From Mycolicibacterium diernhoferi (GTDB taxonomy: Bacteria; Actinomycetota; Actinomycetes; Mycobacteriales; Mycobacteriaceae), in the NCBI RefSeq assembly GCF_019456655.1, contig NZ_CP080332.1:5332001-5396000 (forward strand): a stretch of 64,000 nucleotides of DNA. The letters are read 5' to 3'. This document shows, piece after piece, positions 1-8,349 of the stretch (position 1 is the stretch's first letter; every line of letters starts with the position of its first letter). A program made the translations under genes and the position numbers. The notes below the pieces were generated by a model. It had not been told where the DNA came from. It did not search any database and saw only the letters and a list, made by a program, of their open reading frames with translations.

Positions 1-731
1 AGGGTGTGCCGGGTGGTCTCGTCGCCGCCGATGAGGATCAGCAGGGTCTCGAAAACGATCTCCTGATCGTCCATCCGCTGTCCCTCGACCTCGGAGTTGA
101 CCAGCACCGAGAACAGGTCGTCGGTCGGTTCCACCCGGCGCTTGGCGATCACATCCATGGTGAATGCGGTGTACGCGGCGAAGGTTTCCATCAGCTTCGC
201 GACGGCGGCCTCGTCCAGATGCGAGGACAACCCGCACACCAGGTCGTCCGACCAGGTCAGCAGCATCTCGCGTTCCTCGGGTAGGACTCCGAGCATGTCG
301 CCGATCACCGCCATCGGCAGCGGTGCGGCGATGTCGCGGACGAAGTCGGCCTCGCCCTTCTCGCACACCGCGTCGATCAGGGCGTCGCACAGGGTGCCGA
401 TCGATCCCAACTTGTCCATCACCCGCTTGCGGGTGAATCCGGCGTTGACGAGCTTGCGCCGCAACAGATGTGCCGGATCGTCCATGTCGATCATGTACGG
501 CATGCCGGGCTGGTCGGGCCGGATGCCGCCGGCGCTGGAGAACAGTTCGGGGTTGCGTTCCGCGTCGAGCACCGCGGCGTGACTGGCGGCGGCGGCCTGT
601 CCGTTGCGGTCCCGGAACACCGGTTCGTGGGCCCGCATCCACGCATAGGCCGACCGCGCGTTGCCGTCGGCGTAGAACCTGCCGTCGGCGAGATCCACAT
701 CGGGTTTGGTGTCGGGCAGAACCTGGGTCAC
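1..731 (-). CDS. cyp142: CYP142-type sterol side-chain cytochrome P450, C-terminus cut off by window edge
   Basis: This is the N-terminal ~243 residues of a P450; the heme-cysteine region lies beyond base 1. The reading includes GGIRPDQPG, IDMDDPAHLLRRKLV and the I-helix segment LIGGDETTRHT, which I recognise as the CYP142 family. CYP142 performs C26/C27 oxidation of the cholesterol side chain, acting in parallel with CYP125. The start is a GTG at 729-731 that overlaps the TGA of the upstream gene (GTGA), so the two are translationally coupled. It is the last gene seen in a leftward set with the acetoacetate-decarboxylase-fold protein and the F420 oxidoreductase, the arrangement around Rv3518c in M. 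tuberculosis. Subfamily assignment is from memory of CYP142A1; a related sterol P450 is the only serious alternative. Confidence 0.9.
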   Translation of the reverse strand, partial: MTQVLPDTKPDVDLADGRFYADGNARSAYAWMRAHEPVFRDRNGQAAAASHAAVLDAERNPELFSSAGGIRPDQPGMPYMIDMDDPAHLLRRKLVNAGFTRKRVMDKLGSIGTLCDALIDAVCEKGEADFVRDIAAPLPMAVIGDMLGVLPEEREMLLTWSDDLVCGLSSHLDEAAVAKLMETFAAYTAFTMDVIAKRRVEPTDDLFSVLVNSEVEGQRMDDQEIVFETLLILIGGDETTRHT

Positions 732-1456
732 CTGATCTCCTTGGCATCACCGAACGTCATCTCGACGTTCTCAGCGGAACTCGAGAACAACGCGCGTTTG
801 GGCAATCCCAGCGCTGCGAGGTCGCGGCCGATCGCATGATCGCCAAGCCGCATGGTCACCCCGCCCGGCCGGTACCGCACTCCCGAGAGCGTCATCTCCC
901 CGGCGGTCTCGCGGGTGACACCGTCCAGATGCGAATACGTCGGGTGGACCTGCGGTTTGGACGTCATCGCCGACGGGGTCGGCAAACCCTTGCCGAACTC
1001 CATGCTCACCGCATGCCGGCCGTCGATGGCGACATCGAAACCGAAGCTCTGGCCGTCGCGAACGGTGAAGTCCGCCAAGACTTTCGGGTAACCCCAGATC
1101 TTGCGGCCGGCCTCCATGGTGAACTCGCCGTCGACCGGAAGGTGATGGATGAAGGCCGCGGCGTCGCGCAGCGCGCGCAGGCCCGACGCGGTGGATCCGG
1201 GTGGGTTCACCATGACGTTGGTGCCGTACTCCAGGTACGGGCCGAGGTCGCCGTCGATGTAGTGCATCAGCATCAGGATCACGACGGCACGACGCGGCCG
1301 GTACCGGCAGACCTGCAGCCCGCTGTAGTCGATCATCCGCTGCGCGGCGTCGGCGTCCACCGAGAACATGGCCATGTGCTGCCTGGCCCGCCGGATCTGC
1401 ACGGGCATGGTCACGGTCTGGCCCGCGATCGCGTACTGAGTTGTGGCGTCGGTCAC
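728..1456 (-). CDS. Acetoacetate decarboxylase-fold protein (Rv3519-like)
   Basis: A 242-residue protein from GTG 1456; an upstream in-frame start at 1486 would run into an inverted repeat, so the shorter form is preferred and fits the length I recall for Rv3519. Visible segments HMAMFSVDADAAQRMIDYSG, RAVVILMLMHYIDGDLGPY and EFTMEAGRKIWGYPK fit the acetoacetate decarboxylase (ADC) superfamily, including the lysine of the GYPK stretch. Many ADC-fold proteins in catabolic clusters do not decarboxylate acetoacetate, so the reaction is unknown. It sits between the F420 oxidoreductase and cyp142 and overlaps the P450 start by four bases, which implies co-expression during sterol growth. Family call is fairly secure; the function is open. 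Confidence 0.75.
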   Translation of the reverse strand: MTDATTQYAIAGQTVTMPVQIRRARQHMAMFSVDADAAQRMIDYSGLQVCRYRPRRAVVILMLMHYIDGDLGPYLEYGTNVMVNPPGSTASGLRALRDAAAFIHHLPVDGEFTMEAGRKIWGYPKVLADFTVRDGQSFGFDVAIDGRHAVSMEFGKGLPTPSAMTSKPQVHPTYSHLDGVTRETAGEMTLSGVRYRPGGVTMRLGDHAIGRDLAALGLPKRALFSSSAENVEMTFGDAKEIR

Positions 1457-1479
1457 GCCGCCCAATCTAGGACTCGCGG

Positions 1480-1504
1480 TAGACACCTGGCAAGGAAGTG
1501 TCTA
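1480..1504. repeat. 7-bp inverted repeat TAGACAC/GTGTCTA in a short intergenic gap
   Basis: The arms lie at 1480-1486 and 1498-1504 with an 11-nt spacer, flanked by further imperfect pairing (CGCGG/CTCGCG). The repeat falls between the stop of the F420 oxidoreductase (1514) and the chosen GTG of the ADC-fold gene (1456). It could be an attenuating hairpin or a small operator; the sequence alone does not decide. Confidence 0.35.
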
Positions 1505-1513
1505 CTCGCGGCG

Positions 1514-2545
1514 TCAGACCAGCGCGGCGAGGTCCTTGATCTGCTGGGCCGACCGTGCGCCCACCACCATCATGGTCACCCCCGAGGCCTCCCAGGCCTT
1601 GATCTGTTCCTTGACGTAGTCCAGGTTGCCCACGATCGCCGAGTCGTCGACCAGCTCGTCGGGAATCACCTTCGCCGCTTCGTCTTTTCGGTCGCTGCGG
1701 AACAATTTGGTGACGTCGTCGACCACCTCGCCGTAGCCCATCCGGCGGTACACGTCGGCATGGAAGTTGGTGTCCTCGGCGCCCATGCCACCCATGTAGA
1801 GAGCCAGGTGCGGCTTCATCAGCTCCATGATCGCCGGCCGGTCGTCGGTCACCACGACCTGCGCGGTCGCACAGATCTCGAACGTCTCGCGGGTGCGGCG
1901 CGCGCCGGGGCGGGCGAAACCCTCGTCCAGCCATTCGTTGTACATGCCCGCGATCCGCGGGGAGTAGAAGATCGGCAGCCAGCCATCACAGATCTCGGCG
2001 GCCAGCGCGACGTTCTTCGGCCCCTCGGCGCCCAGCATCACCGGGATGTCGGCGCGCAACGGGTGGGTGATCGGCTTGAGGTTCTTGCCCAGCCCGGTGG
2101 TGCCCTCCCCGGTCAGCGGCAGCCGGTAGTGCGGGCCGTCGCTGCGCACCGGGGCCTGACGGGCCCACACCTGGCGCAGGATGTCGATGTACTCGCGGGT
2201 GCGCGCCAGCGGCTTGGGGAACTTCGCCCCGTACCAGCCCTCCACCACCTGCGGTCCGGACACCCCGAGACCCAGGATGTGCCGGCCCCCGGAGAGGTGA
2301 TCGAGTGTCAGGGCCGCCATCGCGCACGCGGTGGGGGTGCGCGCGGAGAGCTGGACCACCGACGTGCCCAGACGCAGCCGCGTGGTCTCGCGGCCCCACC
2401 AGGCCAGCGGCGTGTAGGCGTCCGAGCCCCAGGCCTCGGCGGTGAACACGGTGTCGAAACCCTCGGCCTCGGCCGTGGCGACGAGTTCGGCGTGGTCCGT
2501 CGGAGGCTTGGCACCCCAGTATCCGAGCTGCAAACCCAGTTTCAT
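1514..2545 (-). CDS. LLM-class F420-dependent oxidoreductase (Rv3520c-like)
   Basis: A 343-residue luciferase-like monooxygenase fold protein starting at ATG 2545 with KLGLQLGYWG. Typical LLM/F420 segments are TVFTAEAWGSDAYTPLAWWG near residue 35-54, RLRLGTSVVQLSARTP and LGLGVSGPQVVEGWYG. These resemble F420-dependent enzymes such as Rv3520c rather than FMN luciferases. The substrate is unknown; its position in the sterol cluster suggests a redox step on a sterol-derived CoA ester or ketone. It is the first gene of the leftward set with the ADC-fold protein and cyp142, and is divergent from the DUF35-ltp4-ltp3 operon across a KstR-type operator. The cofactor choice (F420 versus FMN) is inferred from family resemblance. 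Confidence 0.82.
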   Translation of the reverse strand: MKLGLQLGYWGAKPPTDHAELVATAEAEGFDTVFTAEAWGSDAYTPLAWWGRETTRLRLGTSVVQLSARTPTACAMAALTLDHLSGGRHILGLGVSGPQVVEGWYGAKFPKPLARTREYIDILRQVWARQAPVRSDGPHYRLPLTGEGTTGLGKNLKPITHPLRADIPVMLGAEGPKNVALAAEICDGWLPIFYSPRIAGMYNEWLDEGFARPGARRTRETFEICATAQVVVTDDRPAIMELMKPHLALYMGGMGAEDTNFHADVYRRMGYGEVVDDVTKLFRSDRKDEAAKVIPDELVDDSAIVGNLDYVKEQIKAWEASGVTMMVVGARSAQQIKDLAALV

Positions 2546-2593
2546 TCAGACCCGTCCTTCCGGGCCGACCGACCCGCTCCTTGAAACCATTCT

Positions 2594-2607
2594 TAGAACC
2601 TGTTCTA
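2594..2607. promoter_or_regulatory. KstR operator between F420 oxidoreductase and DUF35-ltp operon
   Basis: The 14-mer TAGAACCTGTTCTA is a perfect palindrome outside the central two bases and matches the KstR consensus core AAC-NN-GTT with flanking TAG/CTA. KstR is the TetR-type repressor of cholesterol catabolism in mycobacteria and is released by a 3-oxo-cholestenoyl-CoA-type ligand. The site lies in the 71-bp gap between divergent starts at 2545 and 2617, so one dimer pair could repress both directions. Confidence 0.85.
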
Positions 2608-2616
2608 CTCGATGCT

Positions 2617-3630
2617 GTGACCACAGGCCAAAGCAGCCCGGTGCAGATCGATGAGCATGAGCAGCCCCTCTCGGCGCCGCTGAAGCTCGCTTTCGACTAC
2701 ACCCGTTCAGTCGGACCGCTCCTGTCCCAGTTCTTCACCGCCCTGCGCGAGCGACGCATCGTCGGCGTGCGCGGTTCAGATGGCCGGGTGCACGTACCCC
2801 CCGCAGAGTATGACCCCGTCACCTACCAGGCGTTGACCGAGGTGGTGCCGGTCAGCGCCGTCGGCACCGTGCAGTCCTGGACGTGGCAGTCGACCCCGCT
2901 GCCGGGCCAACCGCTCGACCAGCCGTTCGCCTGGGCGCTGATCCTGCTCGACGGCGCGGACACCCCGATGCTGCACGCCGTCAAGGCCGATGCGGCCGCC
3001 GAGATCAACACCGGCGACCGGGTGCACGCGCACTGGGTCGACGAACCGGTCGGCGCGATCACCGATATCGCCTACTTCCTCCCCGGTGACAGCGAAGAGC
3101 CGGTGGAGGCGTCCGCCGGTCCCGATGACCGGGATCCGGTCACGGTGCAGGTGACGCCGAGCTTCATCGAGATCCAGCACACCGCGTCGCTGCCCGAGAC
3201 CACGTTCCTCAAGGCCCTGCAGGAGGGCAAGCTGATGGGCGGCCGGACCGGCAAGAGCCGGGACGGGCAGCCCGGGAAGGTGTACTTCCCGCCCAAGGAG
3301 GCCGATCCGGCGACCGGCCTGGCGCTCGACGAGTTCATCGAACTCACCGACAAGGGCACCGTCACCACTTTCGCGGTGATCAACATCCCGTTCCCCGGGC
3401 AGCGGATCAAGCCGCCCTACGTGGCGGCCTACGTGCTGCTCGACGGCGCCGACATCCCGTTCCTGCACCTGGTCACCGAGATCGAGGCGGCGGATGTGCG
3501 GATGGGGATGCGGGTGCAGGCGGTGTGGAAGCCGCGCGAAGAGTGGGGTCTGGGTATCGACAACATCGACTACTTCAAGCCCACCGACGAACCCGATGCC
3601 GACTACGACTCCTACAAGCACCACCTGTAA
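2617..3630 (+). CDS. Tandem DUF35 (OB-fold) acyl-CoA-associated protein, partner of Ltp3/Ltp4 (Rv3521-like)
   Basis: A 337-residue protein with two successive DUF35-type halves. Residues ~15-165 contain FFTALRERRIVGVR, VHVPPAEYDP and WALILLDGADTPMLH. Residues ~175-325 contain FLKALQEGKLMGGR, VYFPPKEADP and YVLLDGADIPFLH. DUF35 proteins bind thiolase-like sterol enzymes (ChsH2 with Ltp2) and are needed for aldolase activity. A duplicated DUF35 directly upstream of two thiolase-like genes suggests it serves one or both. GTG 2617 was chosen over the in-frame TTG 2581 because the KstR operator lies between them, at 2594-2607. The zinc-ribbon cysteines of some DUF35 proteins are not seen. Confidence 0.83.
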   Translation: MTTGQSSPVQIDEHEQPLSAPLKLAFDYTRSVGPLLSQFFTALRERRIVGVRGSDGRVHVPPAEYDPVTYQALTEVVPVSAVGTVQSWTWQSTPLPGQPLDQPFAWALILLDGADTPMLHAVKADAAAEINTGDRVHAHWVDEPVGAITDIAYFLPGDSEEPVEASAGPDDRDPVTVQVTPSFIEIQHTASLPETTFLKALQEGKLMGGRTGKSRDGQPGKVYFPPKEADPATGLALDEFIELTDKGTVTTFAVINIPFPGQRIKPPYVAAYVLLDGADIPFLHLVTEIEAADVRMGMRVQAVWKPREEWGLGIDNIDYFKPTDEPDADYDSYKHHL

Positions 3631-3645
3631 AGGGCCCGCACCGAA

Positions 3646-4701
3646 ATGACTGATATCGCAGTGGTGGGCTTCGCGCATGCGCCCCACGTCCGTCGTACCG
3701 ACGGGACCACCAACGGCGTCGAGATGCTGATGCCGTGTTTCCACAAGCTCTACGAAGAGCTCGGCATCAAGCAGACCGATATCGGATTCTGGTGCTCGGG
3801 GTCCTCGGATTACCTTGCTGGACGGGCGTTCTCGTTCATCTCGGCGATCGACTCGATCGGCGCGATTCCGCCGATCAACGAGAGCCACGTGGAGATGGAC
3901 GCGGCGTGGGCCTTGTACGAGGCCTACATCAAGCTGCTGACCGGCCAGGTCGAGACCGCGCTGGTCTACGGGTTCGGCAAGTCCTCGGCGGGCATCCTGC
4001 GCCGGGTGCTCGCGCTGCAGACCGACCCGTACACGGTGGCTCCGCTGTGGCCGGATTCGGTGTCGATGGCGGGGTTGCAGGCCCGCGCCGGCCTGGACGC
4101 CGGTAAGTGGACCGCCGAGCAGATGGCCCAGGTCGCGCTGGATTCCTACGCTGCGGGCGGCCGCACCGACCGGGTGGAGGTCACCGGAAGTATCGAAGAC
4201 CTGCTGTCCCAACCGTTCTTCGCCGACCCGCTGCGGCGCCATGACATCGCACCGATCACCGACGGCGCCTCCGCGATCGTGCTGGCCGCCGGGGACAAGG
4301 CCCGGGAGATGCGCGAAAACCCGGCCTGGATAACGGGAATCGAGCATCGCATCGAGACGCCGATCCTGGGTGCGCGCGACCTGACCACCTCACCATCAAC
4401 AGCAGCGTCCGCGGCTGCCGCCACCAATGGGGACACCGGCTCCATCGACGTCGCCGAGGTCTACGCGCCGTTCACCCACCAGCAGTTGATCCTCGCCGAG
4501 GCGATCGGGCTGCCGTCGTCGACGAAGATCAACCCGTCCGGTGGCGCGCTCGCCGCGAACCCGATGTTCTCGGCCGGGCTGGAGCGTATCGGCTTCGCCG
4601 CACAGCACATCTTCGACGGTTCGGCGCAGCGCGTGCTCGCGCACGCCACAAGCGGCCCTGCGCTGCAACAGAACATCGTCGCCGTCCTGGAAGGGAAATA
4701 A
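3646..4701 (+). CDS. ltp4: Thiolase-like lipid-transfer/steroid side-chain aldolase Ltp4
   Basis: A 351-residue thiolase-superfamily protein from ATG 3646, 15 bp after the DUF35 stop. Thiolase-like features are ESHVEMDAAWALYEAY, ALVYGFGKSSAG, SQPFFADPLRRHDIAPITDGA and the C-terminal NPSGGALAANPMFSAGLERI with a later AHATSGPALQQN. In related actinobacteria, ltp3 and ltp4 are needed to remove the C-24-branched side chain of plant sterols by retro-aldol cleavage of a CoA ester. Gene order (DUF35, ltp4, ltp3) matches Rv3521-Rv3523. It is shorter than Ltp3, and it is probably half of a heteromeric enzyme. The reaction is known from the family; the substrate here is inferred. Confidence 0.85.
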   Translation: MTDIAVVGFAHAPHVRRTDGTTNGVEMLMPCFHKLYEELGIKQTDIGFWCSGSSDYLAGRAFSFISAIDSIGAIPPINESHVEMDAAWALYEAYIKLLTGQVETALVYGFGKSSAGILRRVLALQTDPYTVAPLWPDSVSMAGLQARAGLDAGKWTAEQMAQVALDSYAAGGRTDRVEVTGSIEDLLSQPFFADPLRRHDIAPITDGASAIVLAAGDKAREMRENPAWITGIEHRIETPILGARDLTTSPSTAASAAAATNGDTGSIDVAEVYAPFTHQQLILAEAIGLPSSTKINPSGGALAANPMFSAGLERIGFAAQHIFDGSAQRVLAHATSGPALQQNIVAVLEGK

Positions 4702-4705
4702 CCTG

Positions 4706-5890
4706 ATGGCGGGATCACCCAAGAAGTTGGCAGCGGTACTGGGCACCGGGCAGACGAAGTACGTCGCCAAGCGCCACGACGTGTCGATGAACGGCCTTGT
4801 TCGCGAGGCCATAGATAGAGCGCTCCGGGACTCGAATTCCACCATGGACGACATCGACGCCGTGGTGGTCGGCAAGGCGCCCGATTTCTTCGAGGGCGTG
4901 ATGATGCCCGAATTGTTCATGGCCGACGCGACCGGCGCCACCAACAAGCCGTTGATCCGCGTGCACACCGCCGGATCGGTGGGTGGCTCGACCGCGATCG
5001 TCGCGGCCAGCCTGGTGCAGTCCGGTAAGTACAAGCGCGTGCTGACCATGGCCTGGGAGAAGCAGTCGGAATCGAATGCCATGTGGGCGTTGAGCATTCC
5101 GGTTCCGTTCACCAAGCCGGTCGGCGCGGGCGCGGGCGGGTACTTCGCCCCGCACGTGCGCGCGTACATCCGCCGCTCCGGCGCCCCGAACCACATCGGC
5201 GCGCTGGTCGCGGTCAAGGATCGGCTCAATGGCGCCAAGAACCCGTTGGCGCATCTGCACCAGCCCGACATCACCCTGGAAAAGGTGATGGCCTCGCCGA
5301 TGTTGTGGGACCCGATCCGCTACGACGAGACCTGCCCCTCCTCCGACGGTGCGGCGGCCATGGTGATCGGCGACGAGCAAGCTGCCGAAGCCCACCTCGC
5401 CGCCGGCCATCCGGTGGCCTGGATCCACGCAACGGCGCTGCGCACCGAACCGCTGGCCTACGCCGGGCGCGACCAGGTGAACCCGCAGGCCAGCCGCGAT
5501 GCTGCCGCCGCACTGTGGCGTGATGCGGGAATCACCTCCCCCATCGACGAGATCGACGCCGCCGAGGTGTACGTCCCGTTCTCCTGGTACGAGCCGATGT
5601 GGTTGGAGAGCCTGGGCTTTGCTCCCGAGGGCGAGGGCTGGAAGCTCACCGAGGCCGGTGAGACCGCGATCGGCGGGCGTATCCCGTTCAACGCCTCCGG
5701 TGGGGTGTTGTCCTCGAATCCGATCGGCGCCTCCGGCATGATCCGGTTCGCCGAATCCGCGATCCAGGTGATGGGCAAGGCCGGCGACCATCAGGTGCCC
5801 GGCGCCCGCAAGGCGCTCGGCCACGCCTACGGCGGCGGTGCCCAGTACTTCTCCATGTGGGTGGTCGGGGCGGACAAACCGGCGCGCTAG
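4706..5890 (+). CDS. ltp3: Thiolase-like lipid-transfer/steroid side-chain aldolase Ltp3
   Basis: A 394-residue thiolase-like protein from ATG 4706, four bases after the ltp4 stop; a longer frame from 4541 lies wholly inside ltp4 and is rejected. Motifs include AVLGTGQTKYVAKRHD, IRVHTAGSVGGSTAIVAA near residue 85 (replacing the nucleophilic-cysteine loop of true thiolases), ETCPSSDGAAAMVIGD and the C-terminal NASGGVLSSNPIGASGMIRF and GHAYGGGAQYFSMWVV. This is the Ltp3 pattern. It is predicted to act with Ltp4 and the double DUF35 protein on 24-branched sterol-CoA intermediates. It is the last gene of a three-gene operon closed by a strong hairpin 45 bp downstream. Confidence 0.87.
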   Translation: MAGSPKKLAAVLGTGQTKYVAKRHDVSMNGLVREAIDRALRDSNSTMDDIDAVVVGKAPDFFEGVMMPELFMADATGATNKPLIRVHTAGSVGGSTAIVAASLVQSGKYKRVLTMAWEKQSESNAMWALSIPVPFTKPVGAGAGGYFAPHVRAYIRRSGAPNHIGALVAVKDRLNGAKNPLAHLHQPDITLEKVMASPMLWDPIRYDETCPSSDGAAAMVIGDEQAAEAHLAAGHPVAWIHATALRTEPLAYAGRDQVNPQASRDAAAALWRDAGITSPIDEIDAAEVYVPFSWYEPMWLESLGFAPEGEGWKLTEAGETAIGGRIPFNASGGVLSSNPIGASGMIRFAESAIQVMGKAGDHQVPGARKALGHAYGGGAQYFSMWVVGADKPAR

Positions 5891-5934
5891 TCACCGGCCG
5901 CGTCGTGCAGCGCGCATGACGCCACGAAGCACAT

Positions 5935-5967
5935 CGGCGGTGCCCCTCGAACTCAGGGGCACCGCCG
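5935..5967 (+). terminator. 13-bp perfect hairpin after ltp3
   Basis: Arms CGGCGGTGCCCCT (5935-5947) and AGGGGCACCGCCG (5955-5967) pair perfectly around a 7-nt loop, 45 bp after the ltp3 stop. There is no U-tract, as is common for mycobacterial terminators. Confidence 0.75.
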
Positions 5968-6309
5968 AACTGCCAACTGGAGAGATGTTCCCGTCCGAGA
6001 GGGCTCGGCCACTCACGCCGGTATCGCCCCCACGCCGCCGACGATGACGGTCGAGATCTGTCGACGGTTGAACTTCGTTGGTGATCAGTTACTTTCATCG
6101 GCTAACGCTGCTCAGTTTCATCGAGTACCTCTACCTTCTGCAGACATGCAGTGACCCGGCACCCGCTCCGCCCGACCTGTCAGCACGGCCGGCCGGCGCC
6201 TCTACCGGGGCCCAATGTTCTCGGGCCCCACCGTGATGACCACCACACACCGGTCGATGTCCGCCGGTCGCGTACGGTGGGAGGCAATCCCACCCCCCGA
6301 AACGAACGC
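5968..6309. other. Intergenic stretch before lipoprotein gene
   Basis: About 340 bases without a convincing gene. The part near 6055-6130 is less GC-rich and may hold the promoter for the lipoprotein gene. I could not pin a -10/-35 pair, and no KstR-type palindrome was seen. Confidence 0.4.
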
Positions 6310-6957
6310 ATGGATTTGTCTCGCTCACAGTTGCCCGCACGCCCGTTACGCGCTTTCGCCGCCGCCGCCCTGCTCGTGATGGGGGCAAGTGCCTGTACGC
6401 CCGTCGAACAGGACGGCGCCACCACGACGCCACCGACACTGCCCGCCTTCACCACGACGACCCCCAGTTCGGCGACACCGAGCCCGGCCGCAGCACCCGG
6501 CGACTACAGCGATCTCCTGCTGACCGCAGCCGACCTCACCAATGCCGACGACACCTTCGTCGAGCGGAACCGCAAAGGCGCACCCGACGGCCACCCCGGC
6601 GCGACCGCATTCTTCGTCAACGAACCGGACACCCGGGCAATCAGCAACACGGTGCTGATCTATCCCGATGAAACCACCGCTACGGCCGCGCTGCAGCAGG
6701 CGACCAGCACCACCAAGGTCACCGGTGAACCACAGCTGGTCGGGGTCGGCCAGGACGGAATCGTCATAAGGGGTAGCCGCCCCGATGAGGGCAAGGCGGT
6801 GACGCTGCTGCTGTTCACCGAGGGCCCGGCACTGGTCCGGCTGGAGTTCCAGAGCGCCGACGGCGACGTCACGACCGACGAGTTCGTCACCGCTATCGGC
6901 AAGATGCAGCAGATCGCCCTGCGCGTGGGTCTCCCGACGCAGCGCGGCACCGGCTAG
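6310..6957 (+). CDS. Secreted lipoprotein of unknown function (positional equivalent of Rv3524)
   Basis: A 215-residue protein from ATG 6310. A basic start and hydrophobic segment (residues 15-25) lead to a lipobox ending ASAC at Cys29, followed by a Thr/Pro/Ser-rich linker (about residues 35-65) typical of mycobacterial cell-wall lipoproteins. The mature domain begins around GDYSDLLLTAADLTNADDTF and ends near residue 210; it has the mixed alpha/beta look of small mycobacterial sensor or lipid-handling lipoproteins, without catalytic motifs I can name. It lies between the ltp and kshA operons, but no KstR site precedes it, so its link to sterol use is positional only. Confidence 0.75.
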   Translation: MDLSRSQLPARPLRAFAAAALLVMGASACTPVEQDGATTTPPTLPAFTTTTPSSATPSPAAAPGDYSDLLLTAADLTNADDTFVERNRKGAPDGHPGATAFFVNEPDTRAISNTVLIYPDETTATAALQQATSTTKVTGEPQLVGVGQDGIVIRGSRPDEGKAVTLLLFTEGPALVRLEFQSADGDVTTDEFVTAIGKMQQIALRVGLPTQRGTG

Positions 6958-7153
6958 CGCAGGCCAGCACGCCCGTCGACCGGGCCCGCGCAGCACCGAC
7001 GATCACCCATCCGGTGAGGTCCGCCGTCGGTGCCACGAGTGTTTCCGGGACGATTCCGGGTATACGGCCGGCACGCATAACCGGCCTCGTCTGCACATAT
7101 CGAGCAGTCCATGCAGGTAGTCGCGCTTACGTTGCGCAATGGCAGGGCAAAAC

Positions 7154-7167
7154 TGTAACGTGTTCTA
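7154..7167. promoter_or_regulatory. KstR operator upstream of kshA
   Basis: TGTAACGTGTTCTA carries the AAC-NN-GTT core with the right-hand CTA arm intact and the left arm weaker (TGT instead of TAG). It lies 30 bp before the kshA GTG, and a GGGAGG ribosome-binding site at about 7186-7191 follows it. Confidence 0.78.
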
Positions 7168-7197
7168 GTTAGAGAGACCAGATACGGGAGGCCCACC

Positions 7198-8349
7198 GTG
7201 ACTACCGAGACTGCCGGCATTCGCGAAATCGACACCGGCGACTTGCCCGACCGCTACGCCCGCGGGTGGCACTGCCTGGGGCCGGTGAAGAACTTCCTGG
7301 ACGGCAAGCCGCACGGCGTGGAGATCTTCGGCACCATGCTCGTGGTGTTCGCGGACTCCGAGGGTGAACCGAAGGTTCTTGACGGCTACTGCCGACACAT
7401 GGGCGGCAACCTTTCCCAGGGCACCATCAAGGGTGACACCGTGGCCTGCCCGTTCCATGACTGGCGCTGGGGCGGTGACGGCAAGTGCAAGCTGGTGCCC
7501 TACGCCAAGCGCACCCCGCGGCTCGCGCGTACCCGCGCATGGCACACCGACGTCCGCGGCGGCCTGCTCTTCGTGTGGCATGACCACGAGGGCAACCCGC
7601 CCCAGCCCGAGGTCCGCATCCCGGAGATCCCGGAGTTCGCCAGTGACGACTGGACCGACTGGCGCTGGAACACGATGCTCATCGAGGGCTCCAACTGCCG
7701 CGAGATCATCGACAACGTCACCGATATGGCGCACTTCTTCTACATCCACTACGGATTGCCGACGTACTTCAAGAACGTGTTCGAAGGCCACATCGCCAGT
7801 CAGTACCTGCACAACGTGGGCCGGCCCGATGTCAGCGATCTCGGCACCACCTACGGTGAGGCGCACCTGGATTCGGAGGCCAGCTACTTCGGGCCGTCCT
7901 TCATGATCAACTGGTTGCACAACAACTACGGCGGGTTCAAGGCCGAGTCGATCCTGATCAACTGCCACTACCCGGTCTCCCAGAACAGCTTCGTGCTGCA
8001 GTGGGGCGTCATCGTCGAGAAGCCCAAGGGCCTCGATGAGAAGACCACCGACAAACTGGCCCGGGTGTTCACCGACGGCGTCTCCAAGGGCTTCCTGCAG
8101 GATGTGGAGATCTGGAAGCACAAGACCCGCATCGACAACCCCTTGCTGGTCGAAGAGGACGGCGCCGTCTACCAGATGCGCCGCTGGTACCAGCAGTTCT
8201 ACGTCGACGCCGCCGATGTCACCGCGGAGATGACCGACCGGTTCGAGATGGAGGTCGACACCACCGCCGCCGTCGAGAAGTGGAACGTCGAGGTGCAGGA
8301 GAACCTGAAGAACCAGGCCGCCGAGCAGGAAGCGGCTCAACCGAACTGA
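7198..8349 (+). CDS. kshA: 3-ketosteroid 9alpha-hydroxylase, oxygenase subunit KshA
   Basis: A 383-residue Rieske non-heme iron oxygenase, start GTG 7198. The Rieske [2Fe-2S] ligands are C65-R-H67 and C84-P-F-H87. The mononuclear iron site is D176-x2-H179-x4-H184 (DMAHFFYIH). With the reductase KshB (not in this window) KshA hydroxylates C9 of 3-ketosteroids; together with KstD this opens ring B. Length and motifs match Rv3526 closely. The gene is preceded by a KstR operator and overlaps the next small gene by one base (TGATG-type junction). The partner kstD lies about 25 kb to the right in this window. Confidence 0.96.
   Translation: MTTETAGIREIDTGDLPDRYARGWHCLGPVKNFLDGKPHGVEIFGTMLVVFADSEGEPKVLDGYCRHMGGNLSQGTIKGDTVACPFHDWRWGGDGKCKLVPYAKRTPRLARTRAWHTDVRGGLLFVWHDHEGNPPQPEVRIPEIPEFASDDWTDWRWNTMLIEGSNCREIIDNVTDMAHFFYIHYGLPTYFKNVFEGHIASQYLHNVGRPDVSDLGTTYGEAHLDSEASYFGPSFMINWLHNNYGGFKAESILINCHYPVSQNSFVLQWGVIVEKPKGLDEKTTDKLARVFTDGVSKGFLQDVEIWKHKTRIDNPLLVEEDGAVYQMRRWYQQFYVDAADVTAEMTDRFEMEVDTTAAVEKWNVEVQENLKNQAAEQEAAQPN

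Noticed and set aside
470..2584. A 704-codon open frame on the plus strand
   Set aside because: It lies antisense to cyp142, the ADC-fold gene and the F420 oxidoreductase gene, whose minus-strand translations contain clear family motifs. The plus translation is Arg/His/Gly-rich with no domain, typical of shadows in high-GC DNA.
2776..4347. A 523-codon minus-strand frame
   Set aside because: Antisense to the DUF35 and ltp4 genes, rich in Arg/Gly/His and lacking any motif.
4541..4705. Longer N-terminus for Ltp3
   Set aside because: The extra 55 codons lie inside the ltp4 coding region and are not thiolase-like; ATG 4706, four bases after the ltp4 stop, fits the family start.
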